Positions 1 to 10,583 of a DNA stretch of 64,000 bases are shown here, in pieces. Below the pieces are notes generated by a model. The model searched no databases, had not been told where the DNA came from, and saw only the letters and a list, made by a program, of their open reading frames with translations. The DNA is from Endomychus coccineus. Lineage: Eukaryota > Arthropoda > Insecta > Coleoptera > Endomychidae. The position numbers were made by a program, and so were the translations under genes. The stretch is from positions 199,332,524 through 199,396,523 of the forward strand of contig OY294067.1 of assembly GCA_958510875.1 (NCBI GenBank), read 5' to 3'. Every line of letters starts with the position of its first letter. The stretch's first letter is position 1.

Positions 1-329
1 AATTCCCCTAATAGTCTAAGCATTTTACATAACCAAACCAGAAGTCTTAAATTGAATACATTAGAATCAATAGAGATTCATAAAGGTGTCAAAACTCTAA
101 TAAAAATATCCTCAATGATCAGTTAGACCTATATCAAAGTGATCTTTTCATGTGTCTTTCAAACCGTTCTTAAAATAATTCTTAGAATATTAAATTATAA
201 TCACACTAATTCACAAATTGTTACTATGTTTACTATGTAATACTGTACTTTTCTAGGTTCTACCTGTTTTTGGAATTTCCGTTGATCCCTTAATCTCAAC
301 CCTACTTAACTCTATTCTATCTATACTTG
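1..329. other. AT-rich DNA, no gene seen
   Basis: No ORF, repeat or RNA gene is recognisable here. It adjoins the 3' end of the decayed transposase that reads leftward from about 1000. Confidence 0.5.
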
Positions 330-990
330 AACTTGAACTGTGTTTCTTCATAATTCTCTATTTGTTTGATAATGGCACTTCGGTGTTGAAACAATTATTC
401 ACTTCATCAGCCTTGCCATTATTCCTAATGTTAATTTTCCTAGTCTGTTTCTCTGCTGTAGTTTTTATTTCACCCCAGATCTGTTCAATGGGGTTAAAAA
501 TGTAATGGTAAGGCTACGTATAGTGGTTGTGTCTTATTCATGCTGAGCAAGATCAAAAACAGAAGTTTCAATTGGTTATCATATTGTAGTTTTATTATTC
601 CTGCGTATCTATACTTATACTCATTTCTTGAAGACGGTTGTTTCAACTTCATTTGATGCAATACGGTGATAACTAGCATTATCTGTAACTACCGTGTATG
701 GTTCTTCTAAATTTACTGAAATTTAATATTCAATCCGATTTAGGAAGTTGTGTCGATTCATTCAACCAACCGACGACAATTGTTTTTGATGAAAATAGCG
801 GTTCTGCAATAGGAATAAAACTTGCTATACAACCAGCAAGATTACAGTATACATTACTTTCTTCGTTTTCACAGTCTCAGGGCTAGAATCTTGACAGAAT
901 GGCCAGCAATGAAAATGACCGACCCTACCATCTTTAGAGATCCATGTTTCGTCCAGATAAACAAATAGACGTACTTACACCATCATTTCT
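330..990 (-). pseudogene. Degenerate DDE_3-type transposase relic (IS630/Tc1-like)
   Basis: No long ORF survives, but three catalytic blocks of a DDE_3-type transposase appear in the right order on the minus strand. The first is FVYLDETWISKDGRVGH near 910-970, with the first catalytic Asp. The second is VVTDNASYH near 661-693, with the second Asp. The third is FNPIEQIWGEIK near 465-500, with the catalytic Glu. The spacing suits this superfamily, and stops and frameshifts separate the blocks. This is a dead DNA-transposon coding region. No terminal inverted repeats were identified, so the boundaries are approximate. Confidence 0.7.
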
Positions 991-3769
991 CAGCTTAATA
1001 TACTGATGTACAAAAATTTACACGTTGCATAGCTTACACACATGATGTAAATGTACGCAGAATTAAATTCATGAGAAGAGTTGCTTCTGTATATTTGGAG
1101 ATCAATTCTATGGAAATTTTGATACACAGCAAATATAGGAACTGTCAATTGAATGGATCGATAGTTTATGTAGTTAACTCCTTAATGTGTAACTCCCGAA
1201 ACGGAATATACCTGCTATGACTATGAGAGTTTTGTCAATTGAATTGGTTGGAAAAATAACCAAATATGATCTAATTTCGTTAACCGTGTGAACGAGTTAT
1301 ACCAATATACATTAAAAACCAAGCCAAAACGAATTATTACTCTTACAATACACATTAAAGAATAAAATTTTATAGTTCCAAAGTACTTATGTTTCAAGTT
1401 AGAAGACAGATATTGGAAAATCAGTCTTTATTAGTTTAGGGGTGAGTAAAATTTCATTGTTCATTAACCTAGAAATTGATCGCAAATGAAAACTTCTTGG
1501 AGAAAAGTTATTTCCTTATAAAATTATCTACTGAATGTTACATGAGCTGACTTTGTATGTTGTTTTAAAAGCTAAAATCCTCATATCCACGGAAAATTTC
1601 CATTTTTAGCGATTATCTCTCTACGTCTGAGAATTTTACTTGTGCTTCAATCTATCGCGAAATATGTATGCAAGCACTCTGGACTAAAATGTTGTATTTC
1701 ATGCATTATCTTGCTTGTATTCACTCGAAAAGAGGAATAGGAGTTGATAATGTTGCTCTACAACAAATTAAACTAAAAACGGAGGAAAAATCGACAATAA
1801 TAATGACAAAATTTATTAGTATAAAGCTTATAATGTGTGGTTCAAGAAACCAATGAATGATATCTTATATTTATTTGTAATTCTCTGTGAAATAAACCAA
1901 AACTGCGCAAGCCTCTTTAAGTTCTATTTTCGGCGGATACTTGAAGGATATATAAGTCATTGGAACATGATCGCTATCGCAGCCATAGGAACAAGTACCT
2001 AACTTATACCAAGTACAATAACGGCTATTACAAACAAATAGCAGAATCAGGAACAGAAACCAACTTGTTCCCATTACCATTCACTGAAGATTCATGCATT
2101 CTTACAAACTTAAATTCAGGTCTGAGATGAATTTCGAAGAATTTCATGAATTATAGGTGGAAGTAAAACGCCCTCATACACATACATGTACCTAACGAGA
2201 TATATCCTAGAATTCGTGCAATTGTAAAGGCACTTGCGGTATGTCTCGCAGATGCCGAAAGGCCTGGTTGAATTTGACAGCAACTGAAGGAAATTACATT
2301 GGAATAACGGGTGGAAATCTTACACGATAGTCAAATATTATTGATGACGATGATTTCTATGGTGAGTATGAATCATTCTCTTTCGAAGATTCATAGGAGA
2401 TTAATGTCATTAAGTCAAAATACAAAAAACTGAACAAAAAAATGAAGAAAATGAACCAAGTTCATCTTAAAGAGGTTAACTGAATTCATAGATAACTCCA
2501 ACTACAAAACTCTACTTCATGGTTAGTTCAAGAAAATGTTGCTTTGAGCATGAAAATGTACGTACCTACATCAAATTCGAAATTAACAGGTTCAGAAAGA
2601 ATAATTACAATCATTCGTACAAAGAACTTCCCAGGACTAATTTGTCAATAATATATCCTAAATATTTGTCTACTGGCAATATTACTATTATTATAATTAT
2701 CATTCTCTTTGCTTGTTCATTTGTAAATAGAACAACATTATAATTTCAATATCATTCCGTTCAAGCGAATGTAAGCATACATTAATTGTAAATTTCCAAT
2801 TTGAATTATGGCGTACGCGCGTTCCTCTTTCGAGGTATTTGAAGCAAATGTAGAGAGATCAGTATCCAAAAATTTTGAAGATGACTATGAGCAGGCGAAT
2901 TTGTATTGGAGCAATACGCAATATGACTGAGCAGTAGCGACATTATTACGAAATTAGAGAAGTCAGTCACCCCCAATGTAACGCGAAGTCAACCTGTAAC
3001 TCGCTGTTTGGAGAGTTATTATACCACTACAGAATCGGGTCGGAATATATCATTCTATGCATAACTTCAGGAGGAACTGCCCAACCTATGAAAATTGCAA
3101 GATAGTTGCTACCCTTTAAATCCTGAAAATTGTTGGTCTTAAGTTCGAGAGATGAATATAATCAAACTTTGAAAGTTTCATTGACGGACGAACTATTGGA
3201 AGGTAATGCTGTATTTCATTAGATTACTTTCTGAGTAACATCAACCACGATGAACAGGCTTTGCCCATTATTTACTGAAGTCTATTCTATCAATTTTCTC
3301 ATTCTGTCTGACACCTAGCCTGAATGATTCGGTGAAAATTGTCATACGAGATTGATAACAGATATCAAGGACGAGTCATATGTGAACAAAACTGTCAATG
3401 CAGGGCTTACCAGTCAATTTCTTGGGAACCACAGGCAAAACAGCGTCCAAGGTGCCCACATTAAAGAATATGTGGATGAAGTTGATTGAATTAAAACGTA
3501 AAACAACTATTGAATGTAAACATTCCAACAACAAACTAATGATAATAGGATTGCTGTAGATAAGAACTAACATTAAAAGTAGGTATGGCATAAAAAGAAA
3601 ATTCATCGAAATATCATAACAGATGTTACCGAATAACAAACTCAATAAGGGTGATTTATCAGAAGCCAACTGGTCGTTAAATAGAGTCTGGGTAGTTTTG
3701 CGCTTATTTATTTCCAATGATTCTCAACGATTTAATTTCAAACGTTTACGCTCCGAATGCAACATTTCC
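991..3769. other. AT-rich DNA, no firm gene
   Basis: This is low-complexity AT-rich sequence with short chance ORFs. The only one worth noting is a possible secreted Cys-containing peptide at 1871-2080 (minus), listed separately. The end-proximal part (about 3.6-3.77 kb) may be a badly decayed endonuclease region of the adjacent non-LTR element. Confidence 0.4.
1871..2080 (-). CDS. Possible small secreted Cys peptide or first exon
   Basis: This 69-codon ORF begins with a signal-peptide-like segment (residues 5-17, TSWFLFLILLFVC). A Cys-containing stretch follows (Cys at about residues 17, 22, 29 and 33), then a polar tail. I do not recognise a family. The hydrophobic start could be chance in AT-rich DNA. 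It could equally be the first exon of a small secreted protein. There is no neighbouring gene to support it. Confidence 0.2.
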   Translation of the reverse strand: MVMGTSWFLFLILLFVCNSRYCTWYKLGTCSYGCDSDHVPMTYISFKYPPKIELKEACAVLVYFTENYK

Positions 3770-5556
3770 AAATCGGAATTAAGTGATTGGTTTTCTCTCA
3801 ATAAGTGATCACAACACCATCCTTCCTTATCTTGCGAAGTCATCATTTCTGTAGATCGCGCTGTGCATTTTCCAAACAATCCAGGCTTCAAAAATTTCGA
3901 TTTAAAAAAAGCAAATTTACCTGTTCTTTATAACGACATATTGGAGATTGACTGGGGGTTCTTAGATCAATATGATAATGTAGATAGTAGATTTAATAAG
4001 CTATATGATACTTTGTATTCAATTTTTGAAAGATTAGTTCCTTTCTATAAGATTCAAAATTCTAGTAGATACCCTGTTCGGTATACGAATAGCATCATTA
4101 GAGATCTTAAGAAAAGAAGCACCTCCATAAAAAGTACCACTTTACAAATGCCCAACTTTATATTAATGAGTTCAGGGAATTACGCAAACTATTGAAGTTA
4201 AAAATAAATGAAGCATATATTGCATATATAAAATCCACAGAAGAAAATATTAACTAGTATTCCAAGTGAGATGTTTTTGAATAATTCCAAACATAATAAT
4301 CCTCAAACTATAAGTAAATGCATTTGCAGAGTTCTTTGGTAGTGCTTATGATACTTCGAACCACAATCTTAAATTAAATTTCGAATATTTGGATACTAAT
4401 ACATGTAGATCATCTTCACCAATAAGTATTCCTAGTTTTACAGAAGAAGATGTTATTTTGAAAGCTAACAAGTTGAAGCCAAAACAATCATCTGGAGATG
4501 ACTGTATTCCATGCTACATAATTAAAGATTGCATCCGAGTTCTTGCACTGCCATTGAGTGAATTATTCAACTTATGCCTTAATAAAGGTCACTTTCCTTC
4601 ACGATGGAAGGTCTCCCAAAATAGTTCCAATCTTTAAAAGTGGGATTAAAAATGATATTAGCAATTATCGACCAGTGTCATTGTTATGTGCTTATTCTAA
4701 GTTATTCGAAATGCTTATTTATGACAGTTTGTTTTTCCAAGTATCTAAGTTAATTTCAGATCATCAACATGGCTTTATGAGAGGTCGGTCGACAGTTACT
4801 AACTTAGGATGTTTTTCTGAGCATGTATCAAACATTCTGAACGGAAGGGGACAAGTCGATGTGGTGTTTACCGACTTCTCTAAAGCATTTGATGAAATCA
4901 GCCACAGATTGTTACTTGAAAAACTGCTTAATATCGGTTTCGATAATAGGGCCATTGAACTAATATACTCGTACTTGGTAGAGCGTTAGCAATATGTACT
5001 TCATAATGACTCCAAATCTACTGTGCTTCTGGTCACATCTAGTGTGCCTCAAGGTCCTAACCTTGGTCCACTATTGATATAATATTCATAAATGACCTCG
5101 TCAGTATTATAGACATTGGAAAGGAAATTTATGCAGATGATTTAAAAAAATTTCGTTCTATAAATTCCAAAGCAGATTGCGACTTACTACAAGAGAATCT
5201 AACAAGAATGAACAACTGGTGTGTATTAAATAAACTACCTATAAATATCTTCAAATGTAAGATTATGTCGATTACCCGAAAGTCGATATCTACTATTTGA
5301 AATTATAATATAAAAAACATAGCACTGAAGAGAGTTGATTCAATGAAAGACTTAGGAGTAACATTGGATTCATTTCTCCTTCTCTATATACAAATTTGAA
5401 ATGAAAAAGTGTTAATTAGTTCTCTTTAACTACAGTTATGACATAAATTATTAATAAGTATTACTTGAATTGTAACATGATTATATCTGTGTATACTGCC
5501 CTTCAATCGGATAAATTCCTGTTGGGTTCGTAATTAAATAAATAAATAAAATAAAC
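3770..5556 (+). mobile_element. 5'-truncated non-LTR retrotransposon (Jockey/CR1-like LINE)
   Basis: The element begins in the end of the endonuclease domain (an ISDHNTIL motif near 3805-3830, out of frame with what precedes it). A linker of about 110 codons at 3863-4195 follows, then a reverse transcriptase spread over two frames (4389-4637 and 4558-4989). RT landmarks are KPKQSSGDDCIP, YRPVSLLCAYSKLFE, DHQHGFMRGRST, FTDFSKAFDEISH, SSVPQGPNLGP and YADDLKKF (near 5130). The 3' end is an untranslated tail with ataaataaataaa at about 5535-5556. Frameshifts near 4610 and 5080, a stop at 4987-4989 and a deletion after about 5370 make it dead. Confidence 0.85.
4558..4989 (+). pseudogene. Reverse transcriptase fragment of the LINE
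   Basis: This is the central RT fingers/palm part of the non-LTR element at 3770-5556. The ORF holds the FKSGIKNDISNYRPVSLLC and HGFMRGRST blocks and the first catalytic Asp in FTDFSKAFDE. It stops at a TAG at 4987-4989. The same frame then continues to the SVPQG block. The remaining catalytic block (YADD) is in another frame. The preceding RT segment (4389-4637) is in a different frame, so a frameshift lies near 4610. It is not functional. Confidence 0.8.
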
Positions 5557-6160
5557 AATAGTTTAAGTCTGTTTTTAATCACAAAAACCACGGTCATTTT
5601 CTTCAATTCTGATTTTGAAATTAAGTCCTCCCTATGTAAAATATACAGAAACCAAAAAAATTTTAGTTTGTGAAAACCATGTCCTTTCTATTTTTATCAA
5701 TTTTTGTTCCAAAATTCTCAACAAATTCTCCTCAGCCGTTATTGGTAAGTGACCATTTTTGTCGGCACTCTCACCTCTAATCTAGGGTGGGAAGCCAAGG
5801 GAGCCACTGGCGACCATCAGTACTCAATACAATATATCTTATACTGAAAATATATTAATTTTCCATCAAGTATCGGCTCCATCAATACAATTTATGAAGA
5901 AGATTGTTATGTTATAGCAATGATTCATGTGCTCGATGAAGGGGGCTGTTCGAAATTGGGCCCATATTCAGGTCATAAGATCAAAAGTATGAGATATTGC
6001 GCTCAGGGTACTAATGCATATAAGGAATTGAGTCTAATTGATTCTGCAACATTAAATAATTTTAGAAAGATATATTACTGCCAAACACATATTTTTCAAC
6101 ATTTTCCTTTTTCGGTAATAATCTAACAATTGTGTATGTGATATTATCTTCAACCGGCAG
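5557..6160. other. No gene recognised
   Basis: AT-rich sequence between the LINE tail and the tandem repeats. The 68-codon ORF at 5920-6126 has no recognisable features. Confidence 0.4.
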
Positions 6161-6595
6161 TTCTAGCCGAGTAGGCTGATTGTGAGCTTATTTTTGAATG
6201 CAAAAAATATCAACTGAACACATAAGTGAACATTTATATTATCTCAGAGCTGCTATTCCAGGATGGTAGGTTATTTGGTTGCTTATCTTCATATGCAGTA
6301 GCATCAACTTAACTGACAAGAGAACCCGGATATCATTCCCAAGCGAAAATTCTAGGTTAGTAGGTTATTTGTATGTTGACTTTTGGATGCATTAACTGAA
6401 CACATGAGAGATCAAATGTATTATCTGCAAGCAGCCATTATCAGTTAGTAGGTTAGTAGGTTATTTTCAAGTTAATTCTTGGATGCAACAACATCAATTA
6501 TACACATATGAGATCATATATTAACTGCAAGCGGCAATTAAAAATCAGTAGGTTATTTGGAAGTTCATTTTTGGATGCAATAAAATAAATGTAGG
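6160..6595 (+). repeat. Diverged tandem repeat, about 95-110 bp unit, 4-5 copies
   Basis: Successive units share agtaggttatttg...ttttggatgca, then an aactgaacacat-like block, then a gcaagcggca-like block, beginning near 6165, 6270, 6358, 6458 and 6551. The copies differ by many substitutions and indels, so this is an old minisatellite-like array. No coding potential is evident. Confidence 0.6.
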
Positions 6596-6689
6596 TAGAG
6601 AGTTTATTGAGGTGAAAGTATTACAGAAATTACCTACCTGTTTCGATGTCTGGGCTTAATTTGGCAATGAGCTTACCTATATGGTGTTT

Positions 6690-7110
6690 TTTTCGGCTCG
6701 GAGAGCATGATTTTCCAGTTAAAATTCAAAAATTCGAGATGGATGGCGAGTTTTCAGCTTATAGTCCGATTCTCTTCAAATATGGAGAATGAGAATTGTT
6801 GGGGTCGGAGATCCTGATTTCTCAGAAAAACTTCAATAACTGAAGATGTTGGACGAGCTTTGTGATGATTTTTCAGGCAAAACTCAAATATTCAAAATGA
6901 CGAACGTCCTAGGTTATTATGGTTCGATTTTCCTCAACATTGGTATATGAGGGCTTCTGTGATCTGAGATCACGATTGTTCAGTCGAAAATGCAAAAATT
7001 CAATATGGCGGATAAGATGACCGGAGATATTTGTGATTATGGTCCGACTCTATTCAACATTGATATAAGAGGTTTTGGGGTCGGAGATCTCAATTTTTCA
7101 TTCATGTTAA
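6690..7110 (+). repeat. Diverged tandem repeat, about 125 bp unit, 3-4 copies
   Basis: A pattern of ggtcggagatc, then gatttttcag, then aaaattcaaaaattc, then aatatggcgga, then ggtccgattctcttcaa recurs from about 6700, 6815, 6950 and 7080. The copies are diverged. The 72-codon ORF at 6990-7208 runs through the last units and is probably chance. Confidence 0.55.
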
Positions 7111-7839
7111 CTACACTTCAAAATAGGAGCCTATCTAAAAAAATGTATACTCCAATCATTTTCTGTTCATACAATCTAATACATTCGATTCTCAGGAGTG
7201 TCCGATAGCCAATTTTCTAACAAAAGTGGGAGAAGTCATGAAATCATTTGATCACCACAGTTCAATACAGTTGTAGAAATTCATGGGACTCAAATTTTTG
7301 TAAAGTTTCATTTAACTCACATTTTGCAGTACAACTAGACGCATCTGAGTAAATAGACCTTTAGGGTGATGTTCATGGGTGTACTGTAACAGCAAACCGT
7401 CGGAAGATATGAAAAACTACGCGCTAAGATGACGCTTTATATCCAGTAGCTACCATATCATTGTTACTGTTTTTCATCAAACTGACGAGGGAGTCTCCAT
7501 AACCTCAATTAATTCATCATAATCCAGTATAGCTTCACAATGGGGCTAATATATAGAGTGAAGTCATGTTTATAATCTCTGGTATAGATGAGAGACGAGA
7601 TGTCTTAACAAGGACTGATTCAGAAAATTGTGTTACAAACAAAATTGTGTTTTTCACTTGATACATAATGTCTTCCGTTTGTTTCGGATTTTTGTAAAGC
7701 AGTGGGTTATTTCACTTCCAGTTGATTCCCTCTCCAAACCTAAGATAATGGGATACTGGCTACTAAATAATAAGAAGAAGTAAATTTTGTTTCTGGAATG
7801 TTTGCAGCAAGTTGCACTTTGTATCCTCCTAGTATTGCT
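7111..7839. other. No gene recognised
   Basis: AT-rich sequence between the tandem repeats and the LINE relic, with no ORF or repeat I can support. Confidence 0.4.
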
Positions 7840-8444
7840 GCCATTATGCCTAATACCTGGAATTGTCCTTCGTTGCGCAAAATGATGTGCCTTTCCATCC
7901 TTCTCAATACCAGCAAGGCTTCTAGGCCAGACGGAATTTCATCTGTGCCTCTCTAGGACTGTGCGCCAGAATCAATAACAGTTTTCTGCAGGTTGTTCAC
8001 CCTTTCATATAAACTTCGTATGTTCCCTTCCAGCAGGAAGACGCTGGAGTTTGACCAATTGCTTAAAAAGAATTCCTACTAGTTATAAACCCATTGCACT
8101 ATCACTTGTGACATCTTAAGTGAAAAAGAAATCAATCAACATCTAGCTCATCCAGTACTAGAGAGCTCCAAAATTGTGAATGACCGGCAATATGGCTTTC
8201 GTCAGTAGAGTTCAACTGGAGACCTTCTCGCCTACGTAACACATATTTGGTAGAAATTTGTTGAAAAATATGAGGAATCTCCAGCTATAGCACTGGATAT
8301 CTCCAGAGCATTTGATCGAGTCTGGCACAAAGACCTTCTTGAGAAACTTTTTTGGTTTCCCGCCTCGACTTTTTCACTACTAGAAAGTTTTCTCTCAGTA
8401 GATCAGTTCATGTGATGGTTGACGGAGTACCCTTCAATACAATG
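7840..8444 (+). pseudogene. Non-LTR reverse transcriptase relic, 5' part, split by the Polinton
   Basis: Translated blocks in several frames show RT motifs: TSKASRPDGIS (near 7905), NDRQYGFRQ (near 8180), TGDLLAYVTH, then SPAIALDISRAFDRVWHKDL with the first catalytic Asp (near 8285-8335). The last block, VMVDGVPFNT, ends at 8438. Stops and frameshifts show it was dead or dying. The reading resumes beyond the Polinton at 20612 with MAINDAVTQGSLLAPSLFL, the next RT block. This proves the Polinton inserted inside it. Confidence 0.85.
8439..8444. repeat. 6-bp target-site duplication (left copy)
   Basis: acaatg lies immediately outside the left terminal AG of the Polinton. The same six bases lie outside the right terminal CT at 20612-20617. 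Six-bp duplications are characteristic of Polinton/Maverick integration. Confidence 0.93.
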
Positions 8445-8649
8445 AGTAGATGAACTCCGCTACCACGGCACCAGGATATCCGGTCTCCACATCCGGTCTA
8501 GCTGTCGATGTGCATCCTGTGCATGAGCTCGTCCTTATTAGTTTTGAAAGGATGTAGGTGATAAGGATTTTATTCTATTTGTAAAGAGTATACAGGCTGT
8601 GTTCAAAAAGTGTATCACATGTACAGAGTCACGTGACTAACACATGACA

Positions 8650-8935
8650 GCATGGCGGCCCTAAGGTCCAACTGTCATGGCGACCATAAGGTCCAGCTGT
8701 CATGGCGACCATAAGGACCAGCTGTCATGGCGACCATAAGGACCAGCTGTCATGGCGACCATAAGGACCAGCTGTCATGGCGTCCATAAGGACCAACTGT
8801 CATGGCGACCATAAGGATCAGCTGTCATGGCGTCCATAAGGACCAGCTGTCATGGCGGCCATAAGGACCAGCTGTCATGGCGACCATAAGGACCAGCTGT
8901 CATGGCGACCATAAGGACCAGCTGTCATGGCAATC
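8650..8935. repeat. 25-bp tandem array inside the left TIR
   Basis: About 11 units of ccagctgtcatggcgaccataagg(a/t) occur here. Each carries a CAGCTG E-box core. A mirrored array sits at about 20120-20400 in the right TIR. Confidence 0.9.
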
Positions 8936-9114
8936 ATGAGGTACAGGTTGCTTCGTGTAGGTGTCACCACCAAGTGACAGCTGTCATGGTGACCATAAGG
9001 TCCAGCTGTCATGGTGACCATAAGGTCCAGCTGTCATGGCGAGCATGAGGTACAGCTGTCATGGCTACCATAAGGTCCAGCTGTCATGGCGACCATAAGG
9101 TACAGCTGTCATGG

Positions 9115-9640
9115 CGAACCCAAGGTACAGACTGCTTCGTGGAGGGGGCTCCGCCACCTCTAGGAAGCAATCTGTACCTTTGGTCCAAAGGTACAGGCTG
9201 CTTCATGGAGATGTCACCACCACGTGACAGCTGTCATCGAAGGTACAGAATGCTTCGTGGAGATGTCGCCACCACGTGACAGCTGTCATGACGACCCTTG
9301 GGTACAGGCTGCTTCATGGAGATGTCGCCACCACATGACAGCTGTCATGGCGGACCAACGGTACAGGTTGCTTCGTGTAGGTGTCACCACCACGTGACAG
9401 CTGTCATGGTGAGCTAAAGGTACAGGCTGCTTCATGGAGATGTCGCCACCACATGACAGCTGTCATGGTGAACCAAAGGTACAGGTTGCTTCGTGTAGGT
9501 GTCACCAACACGTGACAGCTGTCATGGTGAGCTAAAGGTACAGGCTGCTTCGTGAAGGTGTCACGTGACAGATGTCATGGCGGACCGAAGGTACAGGCTG
9601 CTTCGTGTAGGTGTCACCACCACGTGACAAAGACTGCTTT
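9115..9640. repeat. Roughly 59-bp tandem array inside the left TIR
   Basis: Units combine aaggtacaggctgcttc, a gtgtcaccaccacgtgac block and agctgtcatgg, with about 9 imperfect copies. Each unit has CACGTG or CATGTG next to CAGCTG. Chance ORFs such as 9061-9279 run through it. The mirrored array lies at 19420-19945. Confidence 0.85.
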
Positions 9641-9731
9641 GTCATTGTTTCAATCCGGCGACCATAGTTTACGAACGATGATGACGTCACTGCTTCGAAC
9701 CGATGACAGTAACTGATTCAATACGGCGACC

Positions 9732-9775
9732 ATAGTTCACGAACGATGATGACGTCATCATCGTTCACGAACTAT
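9732..9775. repeat. 44-bp near-perfect palindrome at inner end of left TIR
   Basis: The sequence runs atagttcacgaacgatgatga, then cg, then its inverted half, centred on TGACGTCA. Two positions per arm (ca versus gt) do not match. The mirrored copy is at 19281-19324. Confidence 0.85.
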
Positions 9776-10034
9776 GATGGTCAGATGAGGAATGAAATGC
9801 GAGTAATAATAATGATACTCTATGTGTAAATGTGAATAGTTGGAGGTTATGATAAAGATATCCAGTAAGTTTGTAAATGTGTCATTATGCATATATCTTT
9901 TGAAGAATACAAACGTATACTTAGAAAATTTGTGGAGAAAGTTCATGAACTAAGAAGAGACTTGAATTTTTACGAAGATAAAATAAAAGTTATAAGACTG
10001 TTGAATACATTTACAAGTGCAAAAAGTGAAGATA

Positions 10035-10538
10035 ATGATGGGAGTGGGGATGTTAAAAACAAATTTCGTGATTCTAACCACAATTCTGAATGGTATTCTA
10101 TACGCGAACGTTCCCCAACACGTTGAGCGCATTTATATTTGTCTGAAGGATGTTGCAACCGATGGTGGTGGGGGGTGTAACCGTACCGAATGGATTCCGA
10201 TGAATTTTAGAAAAATCAACGATAATCAATTAGAGGTATTCGCATTCAACATTCCTCAAGATAATCGTACCACCATACATTATAAACTTAAACTTTTATT
10301 CTTTGATCGGAGTGAGGGAGATATGGCTGAATGGCAATTGCTCCAACAATCATCATGTTTACCACATGTCATACAAAAGACAATATCAACACCATCCACA
10401 CGTACATCATCCTCACTAGACGAAGAAATTTCTAAAATTTTCGCAATTTTGTATGCAATTTTATCTTCTTTATCAGTACTAATGTTGAAAATGTTTGTTA
10501 AATATGTAAAGAAGGCTATTTACCATGTAAATAAATGA
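10035..10538 (+). CDS. Putative Polinton membrane glycoprotein
   Basis: This gene of about 167 codons is the only one in the Polinton reading rightward. The first ATG pair is at 10035/10038; the open frame extends back to a GTG at 10017, which I did not use. It has a signal-peptide-like stretch (TNFVILTTILNGILYAN), then an ectodomain of about 110 residues with Cys residues and two N-glycosylation sequons (CNRT, DNRT). A Ser/Thr-rich stalk follows, then a transmembrane segment near the C terminus (IFAILYAILSSLSVLMLKMFV) and a short basic tail. This is the layout of a type I membrane protein. A polyadenylation signal lies at 10562-10567. I do not recognise a family. A surface or host-interaction role is inference. 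It is too small to look like a class I-III fusion protein. Confidence 0.6.
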   Translation: MMGVGMLKTNFVILTTILNGILYANVPQHVERIYICLKDVATDGGGGCNRTEWIPMNFRKINDNQLEVFAFNIPQDNRTTIHYKLKLLFFDRSEGDMAEWQLLQQSSCLPHVIQKTISTPSTRTSSSLDEEISKIFAILYAILSSLSVLMLKMFVKYVKKAIYHVNK

Positions 10539-10583
10539 TTGTATGAAGATATAAGTGTTTTAATAAAACAAAAGGAATGATAA

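Larger units (their letters stand above)
8445..9780. repeat. Polinton left terminal inverted repeat
   Basis: It begins AGTAGATGAACTCCGCTACC and matches the reverse complement of 19276-20611. The outer 200 bp are unique sequence. Next comes a 25-bp array (8650-8935), then a composite array with units of about 59 bp (9115-9640). The inner 120 bp contain the CRE-like core TGACGTCA and a 44-bp near-palindrome. Sampled stretches differ from the right copy at 2 of about 107 and 3 of about 77 positions. Confidence 0.92.

Noticed and set aside
3376..3717. 113-codon hydrophobic ORF (minus)
   Set aside because: AT-rich chance frame opposite a decayed region; no recognisable topology or motif.
9061..9279. 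72-codon ORF in the left TIR, mirrored at 19777-19995
   Set aside because: It runs through tandem repeats and appears twice because the TIR is duplicated. No protein family features.
9887..10126. 79-codon ORF MHISFEEYKRILRKF...
   Set aside because: It overlaps the glycoprotein gene in another frame, and its start lies upstream of a likely TATA-like ATAAAATAAAAG. It could be a small viral ORF, but nothing supports it beyond being open.
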